The position numbers were made by a program, and so were the translations under genes. This document shows, one piece after another, positions 46,506-55,573 of a stretch of 64,000 nucleotides of DNA. The DNA is taken from the NCBI RefSeq assembly GCF_016901225.1, contig NZ_JAFEUL010000004.1, positions 1-64,000 of the forward strand. Reading direction: 5' to 3'. Each line of letters begins with the position of its first letter. Positions within the stretch are counted from its first letter, which is position 1. The notes beneath the pieces were generated by a model that was given only the letters and a program-made list of their open reading frames with translations, made no database searches and was not told where the DNA came from. Source of the DNA: Actibacterium sp. 188UL27-1. Its GTDB lineage: Bacteria > Pseudomonadota > Alphaproteobacteria > Rhodobacterales > Rhodobacteraceae.

Positions 46506-47675
46506 ATGGCACGACAGAATTATATCTTCACCTCCGAATCTGTTTCGGAGGGGCATCCCGACAAGGTCTGCGACCGCATCTCGGACGCCGTCCTGGACGC
46601 ATTTCTAAGCGAAGAGGCGCAGGCCCGCGTCGCGTGCGAGACTTTTGCCACCACCAATGCGGTGGTGATCGGGGGCGAGGTCGGCCTCAGCGATGCCGCC
46701 AAGCTCAAGGACTACATGGGCCGGATCGATCAGATCGCCCGCGATTGCATCCGCGACATCGGGTATGAGCAGGACAAGTTCCATTGGGAAACCTGCCAGG
46801 TGCAGAACATGCTGCATCCGCAATCAGCGCATATCGCCATGGGTGTTGACCGTGACGGCGCAGGTGACCAAGGTATCATGTTCGGCTATGCTGTCGAAGA
46901 GACTGAGCAGTTGATGCCAGCGCCCATCCATTACTCCCATGCGATTCTGCGCCGCCTGGCTGAGGTCCGCAAATCCGGGCAGGAACCCACCTTGCGCCCG
47001 GATGCGAAAAGCCAGATCTCCCTGCGATACGAAGATGGCAAGCCGGTTGAGGTCACTTCGGTCGTGCTGTCGACCCAACATGCCGATGAAAGCCAGACCA
47101 GCGACGATATCCGTGCCATTGTCGAGCCTTATATTCGGGAGGTTCTGCCCGATGGCTGGATCACCGGTGCGACCGAGTGGTGGGTCAACCCGACCGGCAC
47201 CTTTGTGATCGGTGGGCCGGATGGCGATGCGGGCCTGACCGGGCGCAAGATTATCGTCGACACCTATGGCGGTGCGGCGCCCCATGGCGGTGGCGCGTTC
47301 TCGGGCAAGGATCCAACCAAGGTGGACCGGTCCGCCGCCTATGCCGCGCGTTATCTTGCAAAGAACGTCGTTGCCTCTGGCATGGCCTCCCGCTGTACGA
47401 TCCAGTTGAGCTATGCAATTGGCGTGGCAAAGCCGCTGTCGATCTACGCGGATACCTATGGCACCGGTCAGGTGGACGAGGTCGGGATCGAGCGCGCCAT
47501 CGCCCAGGTGATGGATCTGACCCCGCGCGGAATTCGCGAACATCTGCATCTGAACCGGCCGATTTATCAGCGTACCGCAGCCTATGGCCATTTCGGACGC
47601 GCACCCGATGCCGATGGTGGCTTTAGCTGGGAAAAGACCGATCTGACTGAGGCGCTGAAAAAGGCCGTCGCCTGA
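46506..47675 (+). CDS. metK: S-adenosylmethionine synthetase
   Basis: A 389-residue MetK, which makes SAM from methionine and ATP. Signature motifs are [22 protein letters not shown] (Asp and Mg2+ loop) and the P-loop-like [15 protein letters not shown]. The start at 46506 gives the normal N-terminus [12 protein letters not shown]; the in-frame ATG at 46482 lies inside the riboswitch and is unlikely. The product's own pathway (SAM, SAH) is sensed by the riboswitch, giving feedback. Confidence 0.98.
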   Translation: MARQNYIFTSESVSEGHPDKVCDRISDAVLDAFLSEEAQARVACETFATTNAVVIGGEVGLSDAAKLKDYMGRIDQIARDCIRDIGYEQDKFHWETCQVQNMLHPQSAHIAMGVDRDGAGDQGIMFGYAVEETEQLMPAPIHYSHAILRRLAEVRKSGQEPTLRPDAKSQISLRYEDGKPVEVTSVVLSTQHADESQTSDDIRAIVEPYIREVLPDGWITGATEWWVNPTGTFVIGGPDGDAGLTGRKIIVDTYGGAAPHGGGAFSGKDPTKVDRSAAYAARYLAKNVVASGMASRCTIQLSYAIGVAKPLSIYADTYGTGQVDEVGIERAIAQVMDLTPRGIREHLHLNRPIYQRTAAYGHFGRAPDADGGFSWEKTDLTEALKKAVA

Positions 47676-47679
47676 CGGT

Positions 47680-48531
47680 TCAGCGCCGAAGCAGCACTGT
47701 GGCGAAACCGCTCAGGCATAGGCCCACCAAACCCACCAGTGCCAACGTGTCTGGGAATGTGCCGAACAGGCTCCATCCCAGCACGGTGGCCGCGACAAGC
47801 TGGAAATAAACCAGCGGGGCCATGCGGGATGCGGGCGCTTGGGCATAGGCGAGGATCAACAGCAGGTTGCCCAGCATCGACAGCAGGGCGCTGGCCGTGA
47901 TGAGAAGTAGGCTCGCGCCGGTGAAGGGTGGCCACCAGGCTGCACCGAGCGGGGCCAGAACCAAGGTGGCCACCACCAGCTGGGTCAAGAGCAGTTCCTC
48001 TGCCGGTGCCGCATCCCGTGCCCATCGGCTAGCTGTCAGATAGGCCCCGTAGAACAGGCCGGCCAAAACCGCCAGGGCCAATCCGGGTGTCATGCCGAAA
48101 CCCGGCTGAACCACCAGTAACACACTGATAAACCCGCAAAACAGCAGGATCGTGCGGGCGAGTGTCACAGGCTCCTTCAACAGCCAGGCTGACAGCAGGT
48201 AGGATAGGATCGGCCCAATAAAGAAGGCACCGAACGTGTTTGCCAACGGCTCGGTCCGCAAGGCGGAGACGATGCAGGCAACGCCCCCGCCGATCAGCAC
48301 CCCCCGCAGCCACAGCCGCCAATCGGCAAAGGCCCGCCAGCGGGGTCGGCGACCCAGCACCAGAAGGCCAGCCAACACGACGATTGCCCCCAATCCGAAG
48401 CGGCTGAAACCCACGAAAAAGGGCGAGGCGCCGTAATCCTGCATCAGGACCTTGCCCGCCGCATCGCCAGCGGGAATGCAGGTCATGGCCAGCAGCATCA
48501 GGAACACGGCGCGAAGTGGGGTCTGGGACAT
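47680..48531 (-). CDS. EamA/DMT-family transporter
   Basis: A 283-residue membrane protein with about ten hydrophobic segments in two EamA repeats. Conserved patterns are F-S-R-F-G-L-G-A-I near 50, K-E-P-V-T-L-A-R-T-I near 105 and G-W-S-L-F-G-T-F-P-D near 253. The family exports or imports metabolites; the substrate is unknown. The start at 48531 (M-S-Q-T-P-L-R) was chosen because the upstream part of the frame lacks a hydrophobic helix. It faces metK, whose stop is five bases away. Confidence 0.88.
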   Translation of the reverse strand: MSQTPLRAVFLMLLAMTCIPAGDAAGKVLMQDYGASPFFVGFSRFGLGAIVVLAGLLVLGRRPRWRAFADWRLWLRGVLIGGGVACIVSALRTEPLANTFGAFFIGPILSYLLSAWLLKEPVTLARTILLFCGFISVLLVVQPGFGMTPGLALAVLAGLFYGAYLTASRWARDAAPAEELLLTQLVVATLVLAPLGAAWWPPFTGASLLLITASALLSMLGNLLLILAYAQAPASRMAPLVYFQLVAATVLGWSLFGTFPDTLALVGLVGLCLSGFATVLLRR

Positions 48532-48652
48532 GGAGCCGCTCTTAGGCTGCGCAGGCGAGAGGTGAAAGGTCAGAAGCTTGCAATCGTGACAAAACGGTGA
48601 AAAGGCCATCGTAGCGCTTGCCCCCGGCGCGCAGCTTTGATTGGATTACCCC

Positions 48653-50167
48653 ATGAAGCGTAACGATTTTTCGCCTTCGCGGCGGTGGGTTCTTGCAGGT
48701 TTGATGACGGGCGTCGCCGATTGCGCGCTTGCCAATGCGCCCACGCGGTCGCTTTATCCGCTCCCCCGTCCGGGCGGCGCATCGACCGAGGTCTCAAAGG
48801 CCCGGCGTGCCCCCTCTGTCACGCAGTTGATCGCCGATGCCAATCTGGGCGGCAAGGTTACCTTTGTGGTGGCCGATGCCAAGACCGGAGAGGTTCTGGA
48901 AGCCCATAAACCGCTTTACCCGATGCCGCCTGCCAGTGTGACCAAATCGTTGACGGCGCTTTACGGTCTGTCTGCCTTGGGGGCGGATCACCGGTTCCGG
49001 ACCTGTCTGATCGCAACCGGACCCATCGAAGACGGCACGCTGAAAGGCGATCTGGTTCTGGTGGGTACGGGGGATCCCACGCTGGATACGGACGGGCTTG
49101 CCGATCTTGCCAGTCAGATGAAGGCCAATGGCATCCACGCGGTCCAAGGGCGGTTCCTGACCTATGGGTCGCGGTTGCCGCACCTGCGCCTGATCGATCC
49201 CGACCAACCCGACCATGTCGGATATAACCCGTCGATTTCGGGCCTGAACCTGAATTTCAACCGGGTTCATTTCGAATGGAAGCGCGCAGGCGAAGGATAT
49301 TCCATGGCGATGGATGCCCGCACAGCCAAGTATCGCCCGGCGGTCAGCGTGGCGCGGATCTCTGTCGCGGATCGCAAAGGGCCAGTTTACACCTATAACG
49401 ACCTCGGCGGAACCGATGATTGGACCGTGGCCCGCAGCGCGTTGGGGCAGGGGGGCAGCCGCTGGTTACCGGTGCGCTATCCCGATGCCTATTGCGCTGA
49501 TGTGTTTCGCACCCTGGCGCGCTCCCACGGCATTACGCTGACCAAGGCCGATCCTGCCAGCGATGCGCCAAGCGGAGAGATGTTGGCCGAATGGACCAGC
49601 CCACGCCTCGAAGAGATCCTGCGCGGAATGTTGAAATATTCCACCAACCTCACGGCAGAGGTTGTTGGCCTTGCGGCTTCCCTCGCCCGTGGTGCGCCGC
49701 AAGACAGTCTGCGTGCGAGCGGTGGACAGATGACCGATTGGCTGTCTGAGAAGACCCGGATCAACAAGGTGCGCTTTGTCGATCATTCCGGGTTGGGGGA
49801 TCAATCGCGGATCTCCGCCTCTGAAATGGTGGGGGCGCTGGTGCGGCTGGGGCCGGATGCTGGGCTGCGACCGCTGTTGAAACAGGTTCCGATGCTCGAT
49901 CAAAAGGGCAACCGGGTTGACAATCACCCAGCAAAGATTCGGGCCAAGACAGGCACATTGAATTTTGTCAGCGCTTTGGCCGGCTACATCGAGGCGCCGG
50001 ATGGCACTGATCTGGTCTTTGCCATTTTCTGTGCTGATCTTGACCGCCGCGCCAAACTCACCAAGGCGGAACGGGAGCGTCCTGAAGGCGGCAAAAGCTG
50101 GACCCGCCGCGCACGCCGTCTGCATGGTCAGCTGATCGCCCGGTGGACAGCCGTCTATGGGGCCTGA
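48653..50167 (+). CDS. dacB: D-alanyl-D-alanine carboxypeptidase/endopeptidase (PBP4 type)
   Basis: A 504-residue class C low-molecular-weight penicillin-binding protein. The export signal has S-R-R-W-V-L-A-G (twin-arginine-like). The active site is formed by the S-V-T-K tetrad (P-A-S-V-T-K), S-T-N in Y-S-T-N-L and K-T-G in R-A-K-T-G-T-L. It trims peptidoglycan cross-links in the periplasm. The start at 48653 gives a normal signal peptide; an in-frame ATG four codons upstream is possible. It is divergent from the EamA transporter. Confidence 0.92.
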   Translation: MKRNDFSPSRRWVLAGLMTGVADCALANAPTRSLYPLPRPGGASTEVSKARRAPSVTQLIADANLGGKVTFVVADAKTGEVLEAHKPLYPMPPASVTKSLTALYGLSALGADHRFRTCLIATGPIEDGTLKGDLVLVGTGDPTLDTDGLADLASQMKANGIHAVQGRFLTYGSRLPHLRLIDPDQPDHVGYNPSISGLNLNFNRVHFEWKRAGEGYSMAMDARTAKYRPAVSVARISVADRKGPVYTYNDLGGTDDWTVARSALGQGGSRWLPVRYPDAYCADVFRTLARSHGITLTKADPASDAPSGEMLAEWTSPRLEEILRGMLKYSTNLTAEVVGLAASLARGAPQDSLRASGGQMTDWLSEKTRINKVRFVDHSGLGDQSRISASEMVGALVRLGPDAGLRPLLKQVPMLDQKGNRVDNHPAKIRAKTGTLNFVSALAGYIEAPDGTDLVFAIFCADLDRRAKLTKAERERPEGGKSWTRRARRLHGQLIARWTAVYGA

Positions 50168-50367
50168 CGGTTGGTTTGCGAATGCGCGCAAAGTGATCGC
50201 CACCCGCGGCGCCGCACCGCTGCTTTGTCCACACCCTTAGAAAACGGCGCCAAAAGGTCGGGTATTCCAGAGAATTCAGCGGAAATTTCTGGGGTAAACC
50301 GGCTCCGGCCTTGAAATTGCCACCAGTTGCAAGGACTTCTGCGGTTGAGTTTCACGGAAAGAGTGAC

Positions 50368-51327
50368 ATGGCCCGGTTGGCAACTGACATTCTGCAAGGT
50401 CTGCGCCGTCCCTTTCTGGACGTGACCCTGTCGACCGGCGCCGGATATGTGACCCGCATTGTGGAGCGACCGGGCGCCTGGATGTCCGCCGATGAACTGC
50501 AAGAGCTTTCGGCGCAATTGCGCGGGATTGCGGCCAAGACGCTGCCGGCGGGTGGACTGACCTATGGCGTTTTCTCTGGCGATGCGCACCGCATGGGTCA
50601 TTCGATCATCACCCTGATCACCGACGGCAAAACAGGTGCGCCTGTCGCCTTCAACGCCCTGGCCGTGATTGAGACGGACCTGAACCAGGCGCAGATCGAT
50701 ATCCTGCATCTGGGCTTGGTCATGGTCGATCCCGATGTGCGCAGCAAGGGCCTGGCCTGGATCCTGTATGGCCTGACCTGTATTCTTTTGTGGCTGCGCA
50801 ATGGGCTGCGGCCGGTTTGGATTTCGAATGTGACCCAGGTCCCCGCGGTGGTTGGTATGGTGTCCGAGACGTTCAGCGATGTCGCCCCGCGCCCCGATCT
50901 GGAGGGCCCCCGGGATTTCACCAAGGTTCTGCTCATGCGGTCCATCATGGCCGATCATCGCCATGTCTTTGGCGTCGGGCCCGAGGCGCGCTTTGATGAA
51001 GTGCGCGGTGTGATCGAGAATGCCTATACCGGCGGATCCGATGACCTGAAAAAGACCTTTGAAGAGGCGCCCAAACACAGGGATCACGTCTATAACGACT
51101 TTTGCGCGGCCCAACTGGATTATCAACGCGGCGATGATTTCTTGCAGATCGGTCAGCTCGACCTGTTTGCGGCCAGTCGCTACATCTCTCGTTCCGTCCC
51201 ACGGGGGTCCCTGGCTGCCTTGCTGGCCCTGACGGTCGTTGTTCTGTTGCAGCGGGTCGGGCTGCCGCTGATCCAGTGGTTGTCGCCGCGCCGGTCTTTT
51301 GGTGTTCTGCGGGCGCGGGAGAAGTGA
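50368..51327 (+). CDS. GNAT-like protein with C-terminal membrane anchor (operon gene 1)
   Basis: A 319-residue protein. The central part (about 95-200) has a GNAT-like strand-loop-helix: L-G-L-V-M-V-D-P-D-V-R-S-K-G-L-A at 115-130, equal to the acetyl-CoA motif (V-x-x-x-x-R-x-x-G). The C-terminus holds one hydrophobic helix (about 281-297) followed by positive charges (S-P-R-R-S), a likely tail anchor with the bulk in the cytosol. I do not recognise a named family. The start at 50368 was chosen because the fold begins there. The TGATG junction couples it to the E1-like gene. Confidence 0.75.
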   Translation: MARLATDILQGLRRPFLDVTLSTGAGYVTRIVERPGAWMSADELQELSAQLRGIAAKTLPAGGLTYGVFSGDAHRMGHSIITLITDGKTGAPVAFNALAVIETDLNQAQIDILHLGLVMVDPDVRSKGLAWILYGLTCILLWLRNGLRPVWISNVTQVPAVVGMVSETFSDVAPRPDLEGPRDFTKVLLMRSIMADHRHVFGVGPEARFDEVRGVIENAYTGGSDDLKKTFEEAPKHRDHVYNDFCAAQLDYQRGDDFLQIGQLDLFAASRYISRSVPRGSLAALLALTVVVLLQRVGLPLIQWLSPRRSFGVLRAREK

Positions 51328-52193
51328 TGTTTACCTATGAGGCCTTGACCACCCGCAATATCGGTTTCGTTACCGAGGAGGAACAAGCCAAGCTGCGCGA
51401 CGCAACCGTGTTTGTTTGCGGCACCGGGGGTATGGGCGGGGCCGTGATCATGGCCCTGGCGCGCGCCGGTCTGGGGCGTCTTTTGATCGCCGATATCGAT
51501 GAATTCGAAGTGTCGAATCTGAACCGCCAGGTCTTTTGCACCATCGAAACGGTCGGTCGGCACAAGGCGGAGGCGACCCGTGATGCCTGCCTCAAGATCA
51601 ATCCCGAGATGCAGATCGAGGTATATCACGGGGACTGGGCCGATCACGTGACGGAGTTGGTTGCCCAATCGGTGATCGTGGTCAACGGCACCGATGATCT
51701 GGGTGCGTCCTTGCTGCTGTACCGCACGGCGCGGGCCGGCGGGAAAGCGGTGGTTGATGCCTATGCCTCCCCGTTGCCGTCGGTCTATGTCACGCCGCCC
51801 GACGGAACAGACCATGAAACGCGGCTGGGTTATCCAACAATCGGCACCGACTGGGACAAGCTCACCGGCCTTCAGCGGCAGGCCGCGTTCCAGCGGGAGG
51901 CCGAATATGTTCTGATCCATTCGTCATCGCGCCATCACATCGATCTTGATATGGCCGGACAGGTCGCGGCCGGGCGGCGCAGCCGAATGTCATTCGCCCC
52001 CATGGTGCTCAGCACAGGCATGTTGATGGCCTATGAAGTGATCGCCGCCATCCTGGACAAACAGACGGCCACCGATGCGCGAGGCTGGTTTTTTAACCCC
52101 CATCGCGCCCGAGTCGAACATCCGCGTCCGGCCTGGCTGGCGGCCCTTTTGCGGCCTGTCATCCGGCGCGTGCTGGCACGCATGATGGCATGA
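51327..52193 (+). CDS. E1/ThiF-like adenylating enzyme (operon gene 2)
   Basis: A 288-residue ThiF/MoeB-fold protein. The ATP-binding glycine loop is C-G-T-G-G-M-G-G (31-38), with the Asp pair in I-A-D-I-D-E-F (56 and 58), S-N-L-N-R-Q (63-68), Lys80 and N-G-T-D-D (120-124), all typical of E1-like adenylation. There are only three cysteines (31, 71, 88), and none in the region where MoeB, ThiF and E1s carry the zinc CxxC pairs or the catalytic Cys. It therefore probably adenylates a carboxyl group and passes it on without an E1-thioester. It overlaps the first gene by one base and the next by four. Confidence 0.88.
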   Translation: MFTYEALTTRNIGFVTEEEQAKLRDATVFVCGTGGMGGAVIMALARAGLGRLLIADIDEFEVSNLNRQVFCTIETVGRHKAEATRDACLKINPEMQIEVYHGDWADHVTELVAQSVIVVNGTDDLGASLLLYRTARAGGKAVVDAYASPLPSVYVTPPDGTDHETRLGYPTIGTDWDKLTGLQRQAAFQREAEYVLIHSSSRHHIDLDMAGQVAAGRRSRMSFAPMVLSTGMLMAYEVIAAILDKQTATDARGWFFNPHRARVEHPRPAWLAALLRPVIRRVLARMMA

Positions 52194-53395
52194 CATTTCT
52201 GATCCCGGATATCGCATTATCCGTCGCGGCGATTGCCGGGATGGCGACGGTCCTGTGGCACCTAGGGCGGTCACCGGGGCAGGGCGCTGTCGCCCGCCAG
52301 TTCCAGATGATCCTGATCACGGTGATCGTCTTTCAATCGGCGCGGATCATGACCTGGTTGGAGTTCACCTGGTTCTTCCGTTTTGCCACCTATGCAAGCG
52401 CGGCCCTGATCCCGTTGATGGCGCTGCTTTTGTGTGAGGTTCTACTCCGTCGCCACGCCCCGATCTGGGCGAAGGTCACGGTAGGTGGCCCGGCAGTGAC
52501 CCTGATCTGCCTGGCCGCCTGGCCCGGCGTCACGGCCATGTCGGGCTTTATCGCGGCGCTGCTCTTTGCGCAGCTATGGGGGTTTGGCGTCGTGGGTTGG
52601 CTGGTCTGGCGGCGCGATCGAGGCAGCCTGTCGCGGGTCGAAAACCAGCGTATCGCATGGCTGGGCCTGTCGCTGGTTTTCATCCTGCCATTCCTCGCCT
52701 CAGACTACCGGCAGGATTGGGCTCCCGTGCCGGTGCGTCTGTCGGGCCTTGCCATTCTGGTGACCTGTTGGTTGAGCCTTTGGGGGCCGCGCAATCCGGT
52801 CACGCCGGTCTGGACGCTCGGATGGATCACTTGCGCCAGTGTGATCTCGTCTGCTGTTTTGTGGATCCACCTGGACTTGACCCCGGTCGAGGCCGTGCAG
52901 GTGGGCGTTCTGTCCATGGCGCTGATCCTTGTTTTTGACCTCTTCCGCCGGGTTGCCGTCTTGCAGCAAGACATACGACAGGCCGCGCTGCTGACCCGGC
53001 TGGCCGGGGCGGCGCACCAACCGTTCGATGATTACCTCACCCATATTAGCAACAGCGCCACGGCCGAGGGTGTGTTGATCCTGCACCGAAACGAACTGCT
53101 GGAATTCAGCACCGATGCCCTGACGGGCCTGCTGCACCGGACCGGCGGATATGGGCGCGATGACCTGCCGCCCCGTCCCGGCGATGACACGCTGGCGCAA
53201 AGCCAGATCCGCATGTTGATGCGTCGCTACCAGGCGGATCAGGTGTTCTTGTTGTCGGACGAGCCTGTCTTGCTGGCGGTCGCACGGGGGGACGGGATGG
53301 GCGGGCGCGGTCCCTCACCAGAATTATGCGCTGCATTTGCCATGGCCCGTCTGATTGCGAGGCATGGCCCGCCAACAAAGGACGCAACCGCATGA
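52190..53395 (+). CDS. Polytopic membrane protein with cytosolic C-terminal domain (operon gene 3)
   Basis: A 401-residue protein. About eight to nine hydrophobic helices cover residues 3-260. The remaining 140 residues are soluble and look like a GAF-type sensory or ligand domain (A-E-G-V-L-I-L-H-R-N-E-L-L, L-L-S-D-E-P-V-L-L-A-V-A-R-G-D-G). No kinase, cyclase or transporter motif is visible. The layout resembles the N-terminal sensor part of a histidine kinase without the kinase, but I cannot assign a function. It is translationally coupled on both sides (four-base overlaps). Confidence 0.8.
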   Translation: MTFLIPDIALSVAAIAGMATVLWHLGRSPGQGAVARQFQMILITVIVFQSARIMTWLEFTWFFRFATYASAALIPLMALLLCEVLLRRHAPIWAKVTVGGPAVTLICLAAWPGVTAMSGFIAALLFAQLWGFGVVGWLVWRRDRGSLSRVENQRIAWLGLSLVFILPFLASDYRQDWAPVPVRLSGLAILVTCWLSLWGPRNPVTPVWTLGWITCASVISSAVLWIHLDLTPVEAVQVGVLSMALILVFDLFRRVAVLQQDIRQAALLTRLAGAAHQPFDDYLTHISNSATAEGVLILHRNELLEFSTDALTGLLHRTGGYGRDDLPPRPGDDTLAQSQIRMLMRRYQADQVFLLSDEPVLLAVARGDGMGGRGPSPELCAAFAMARLIARHGPPTKDATA

Positions 53396-54498
53396 CAGTG
53401 ACTGTGCAGGTCGAGAATTTCGAGGCGTTCTTTGAGGCGCCCTTACAGGCGTACGGCGCAAACACGCCATATGTGTCCCCGCTCAAGGCGGATCTGGCCC
53501 GTTTCCTGTCGATCAAGGACAATCCCCTGTTTCGCGATGACAGCGCATTGACCTATTTCACGGCCCATCGTGACGGGCGGATTGTGGGGCGGATCACGGC
53601 CCATCTCCATGGTGAGTCCAATAGGCTTCATGACTGTAATCGTGGATATTTCGGCTATTTCGATGTGGCTGATGATTCCGATGCGGCAGTCGCGCTGCTG
53701 AACGCAGCAGAGAGCTGGTGCCGTGCGCGGGGCCTGTCGGAGATTGCGGGAAATTTCAACCTCACCGCGATGCAGCAGATCGGTGTCCTGACCGACGGGT
53801 TCGAGGAAGCACCATTCACCGATCAGGTCTGGTCACCCCCCCATGTCGCGCGCCTGTTGGCGGCGCATGGATATGCGGCCACCTTTCCCATGGCGACCTT
53901 TCGCACGGATCTGCGCACGACCCCGCCCCCCGCGCTTGGCCCCAAACAGCAGGCCATCGCCGGGGATCATGACTTTACCTTTGCCCCCGTCACCCGCCGC
54001 CTCGTGGATCAGCGGATGGAAGAGGCGCGGCAGATCCTCAACGCCTCCTTCGCGGAGAACCCGATGTTCGTCCCGGTCACGGCAGAGGAGTTCCATTTCC
54101 AGGCCAAAGACATGAAATGGGTGATGGATCCCCGCATCTCAGCCGTTTTGCACCATCGCGGGCAACCCGCCGCTGCGATCATTTGCGTGCCTGACCTCAA
54201 CCCACTGCTCAAGGCGATGCGGTCCCGGATCGGCCTGACCACCCCGGTTCACTATCTCCGCCACCGAATGACATGCCGGCAGGCGGTGCTGATATTCTCG
54301 GGCGTTGTCCCACATCTGCAGGGGCAGGGTATCGGGCCATATGTGCTGCGGCATGTGGCGCAGGCGGCCAAGGCGGCGGGTTATCACCATATCGCCAATA
54401 CATGGATCGCCGATGTGAACGCTGCGAGCCTGGCGCAAAAGGAAAAGGCAGGCGGGATATTGCAGCACCGGCTTCATCTGTTCGGAAAAAGCTTATGA
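53392..54498 (+). CDS. GNAT superfamily acyltransferase, COG-type two-domain form (operon gene 4)
   Basis: A 368-residue protein belonging, as I recall it, to an uncharacterised GNAT family whose hallmark is N-P-x-F-R-D-D, G-R-I-V-G-R-I-T-A-H, G-Y-F-G-Y-F and the A-E-x-W-C-R-A-R-G-L motif. A second GNAT-like motif occurs in the C-terminal half (V-P-H-L-Q-G-Q-G-I-G-P-Y-V-L). It would transfer an acyl group from CoA to a small molecule or protein. It overlaps the membrane gene by four bases, and the nitroreductase gene starts within its last codons. Confidence 0.82.
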   Translation: MTVTVQVENFEAFFEAPLQAYGANTPYVSPLKADLARFLSIKDNPLFRDDSALTYFTAHRDGRIVGRITAHLHGESNRLHDCNRGYFGYFDVADDSDAAVALLNAAESWCRARGLSEIAGNFNLTAMQQIGVLTDGFEEAPFTDQVWSPPHVARLLAAHGYAATFPMATFRTDLRTTPPPALGPKQQAIAGDHDFTFAPVTRRLVDQRMEEARQILNASFAENPMFVPVTAEEFHFQAKDMKWVMDPRISAVLHHRGQPAAAIICVPDLNPLLKAMRSRIGLTTPVHYLRHRMTCRQAVLIFSGVVPHLQGQGIGPYVLRHVAQAAKAAGYHHIANTWIADVNAASLAQKEKAGGILQHRLHLFGKSL

Positions 54499-55487
54499 TC
54501 GTTACTCCTGATTGGGAAGTGGTCGTGGGTCAGGCGAACCTTTCGCCATCGGTCCACAATACCCAACCCACACGGTGGCGGATTGAGGATGGTCTGGTTC
54601 ACCTGTCCCTTGATCCCGGCAGGCTGCTTGCCATCGGTGATCCGACCGGGCGCGATGCCCGGTTCAGCCTGGGTGCCGCTTGGCAGGGCACGCAGCTGGC
54701 GTTGCAGGCCAACGGATTTGATCTGGTTGAGGCAGGGCGGGAGCCTACGGGTGAACACGGACGGTGCATCACTGGTGAGGTTCTGCCAGAGGTGAAGGCC
54801 GCCTTGCCACGCTTTGACATTGGCGCGCGTCTGACATGGCGCGGCGGTTTTGCTGACGCCTCCGATCCCGCATTGCGGCACTTGCGCCAGATCACTGATG
54901 CAGCTGACTGGGCGACCTTGCTGACCCAAGCCACCGATATCGCCCATATTGCGGATCGAAACGATGTTGTTAGCCTCGCCTTCTTTCGTGATCCGGCCTA
55001 TCGGAGCGAACTTTTATCCTGGATGCGGCTGGCCCGTTCCAACCCGCACTGGGCGACCGATGGCCTAAATGCCCAGGCGCTGGCCCTGTCGCGGATCGAG
55101 GCCTGGGGCGCGAACATCGCCTTACGCAAACCGGTTTTTGGCCTTCTGGATCGCGCGCGCCTAGCGGGGGGGCTGACCTCGGAGAAAGACAAGACCTTGA
55201 CCGCGACCGGTATCGTGCTGTTTCACCGCCCGCAGGCTGAAGATCCGCTCGACAGCGGTGCGGCCTATTACGTGCTTCTCCTGGCCCTGGCTGCGGTGGG
55301 ATTTGCCACCTGGCCCATGGCCGTGCTTGCGGATGATCCGGCCTGCCGGGCCGATCTGGGACGCCATTTCAACCTGCCGGACCAGGATCGCCTCATCACC
55401 GCCCTGCGCGTGGGGCCCATACCGCGCGTGGCGCGGCCCGGACGGGCCCGCTTGCCCGTCTCTCAAGTGCTGGACCGGCACGCATAG
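54495..55487 (+). CDS. Acg-type nitroreductase-fold protein (operon gene 5)
   Basis: A 330-residue FMN-type nitroreductase-fold protein. The segment L-S-P-S-V-H-N-T-Q-P-T-R-W (16-28) is the diagnostic flavin-phosphate motif of the Acg/Rv2032-like branch (S-x-H-N-x-Q-P). The later hydrophobic L-A-A-V-G-F-A-T-W-P stretch corresponds to the helix near the flavin in that family. The start at 54495 overlaps the upstream stop (ATGA). Acg itself is a degenerate flavin binder, so catalytic activity is not certain. It is the last gene of the operon. Confidence 0.82.
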   Translation: MIVTPDWEVVVGQANLSPSVHNTQPTRWRIEDGLVHLSLDPGRLLAIGDPTGRDARFSLGAAWQGTQLALQANGFDLVEAGREPTGEHGRCITGEVLPEVKAALPRFDIGARLTWRGGFADASDPALRHLRQITDAADWATLLTQATDIAHIADRNDVVSLAFFRDPAYRSELLSWMRLARSNPHWATDGLNAQALALSRIEAWGANIALRKPVFGLLDRARLAGGLTSEKDKTLTATGIVLFHRPQAEDPLDSGAAYYVLLLALAAVGFATWPMAVLADDPACRADLGRHFNLPDQDRLITALRVGPIPRVARPGRARLPVSQVLDRHA

Positions 55488-55573
55488 ACACAGGATCGCC
55501 GACGCCTTGCGGTCCGCGCTTGACAAGTTTCACGCCCCCGGCTGTTGTCGGGATCAGTTTGCCGGAGGTATTC

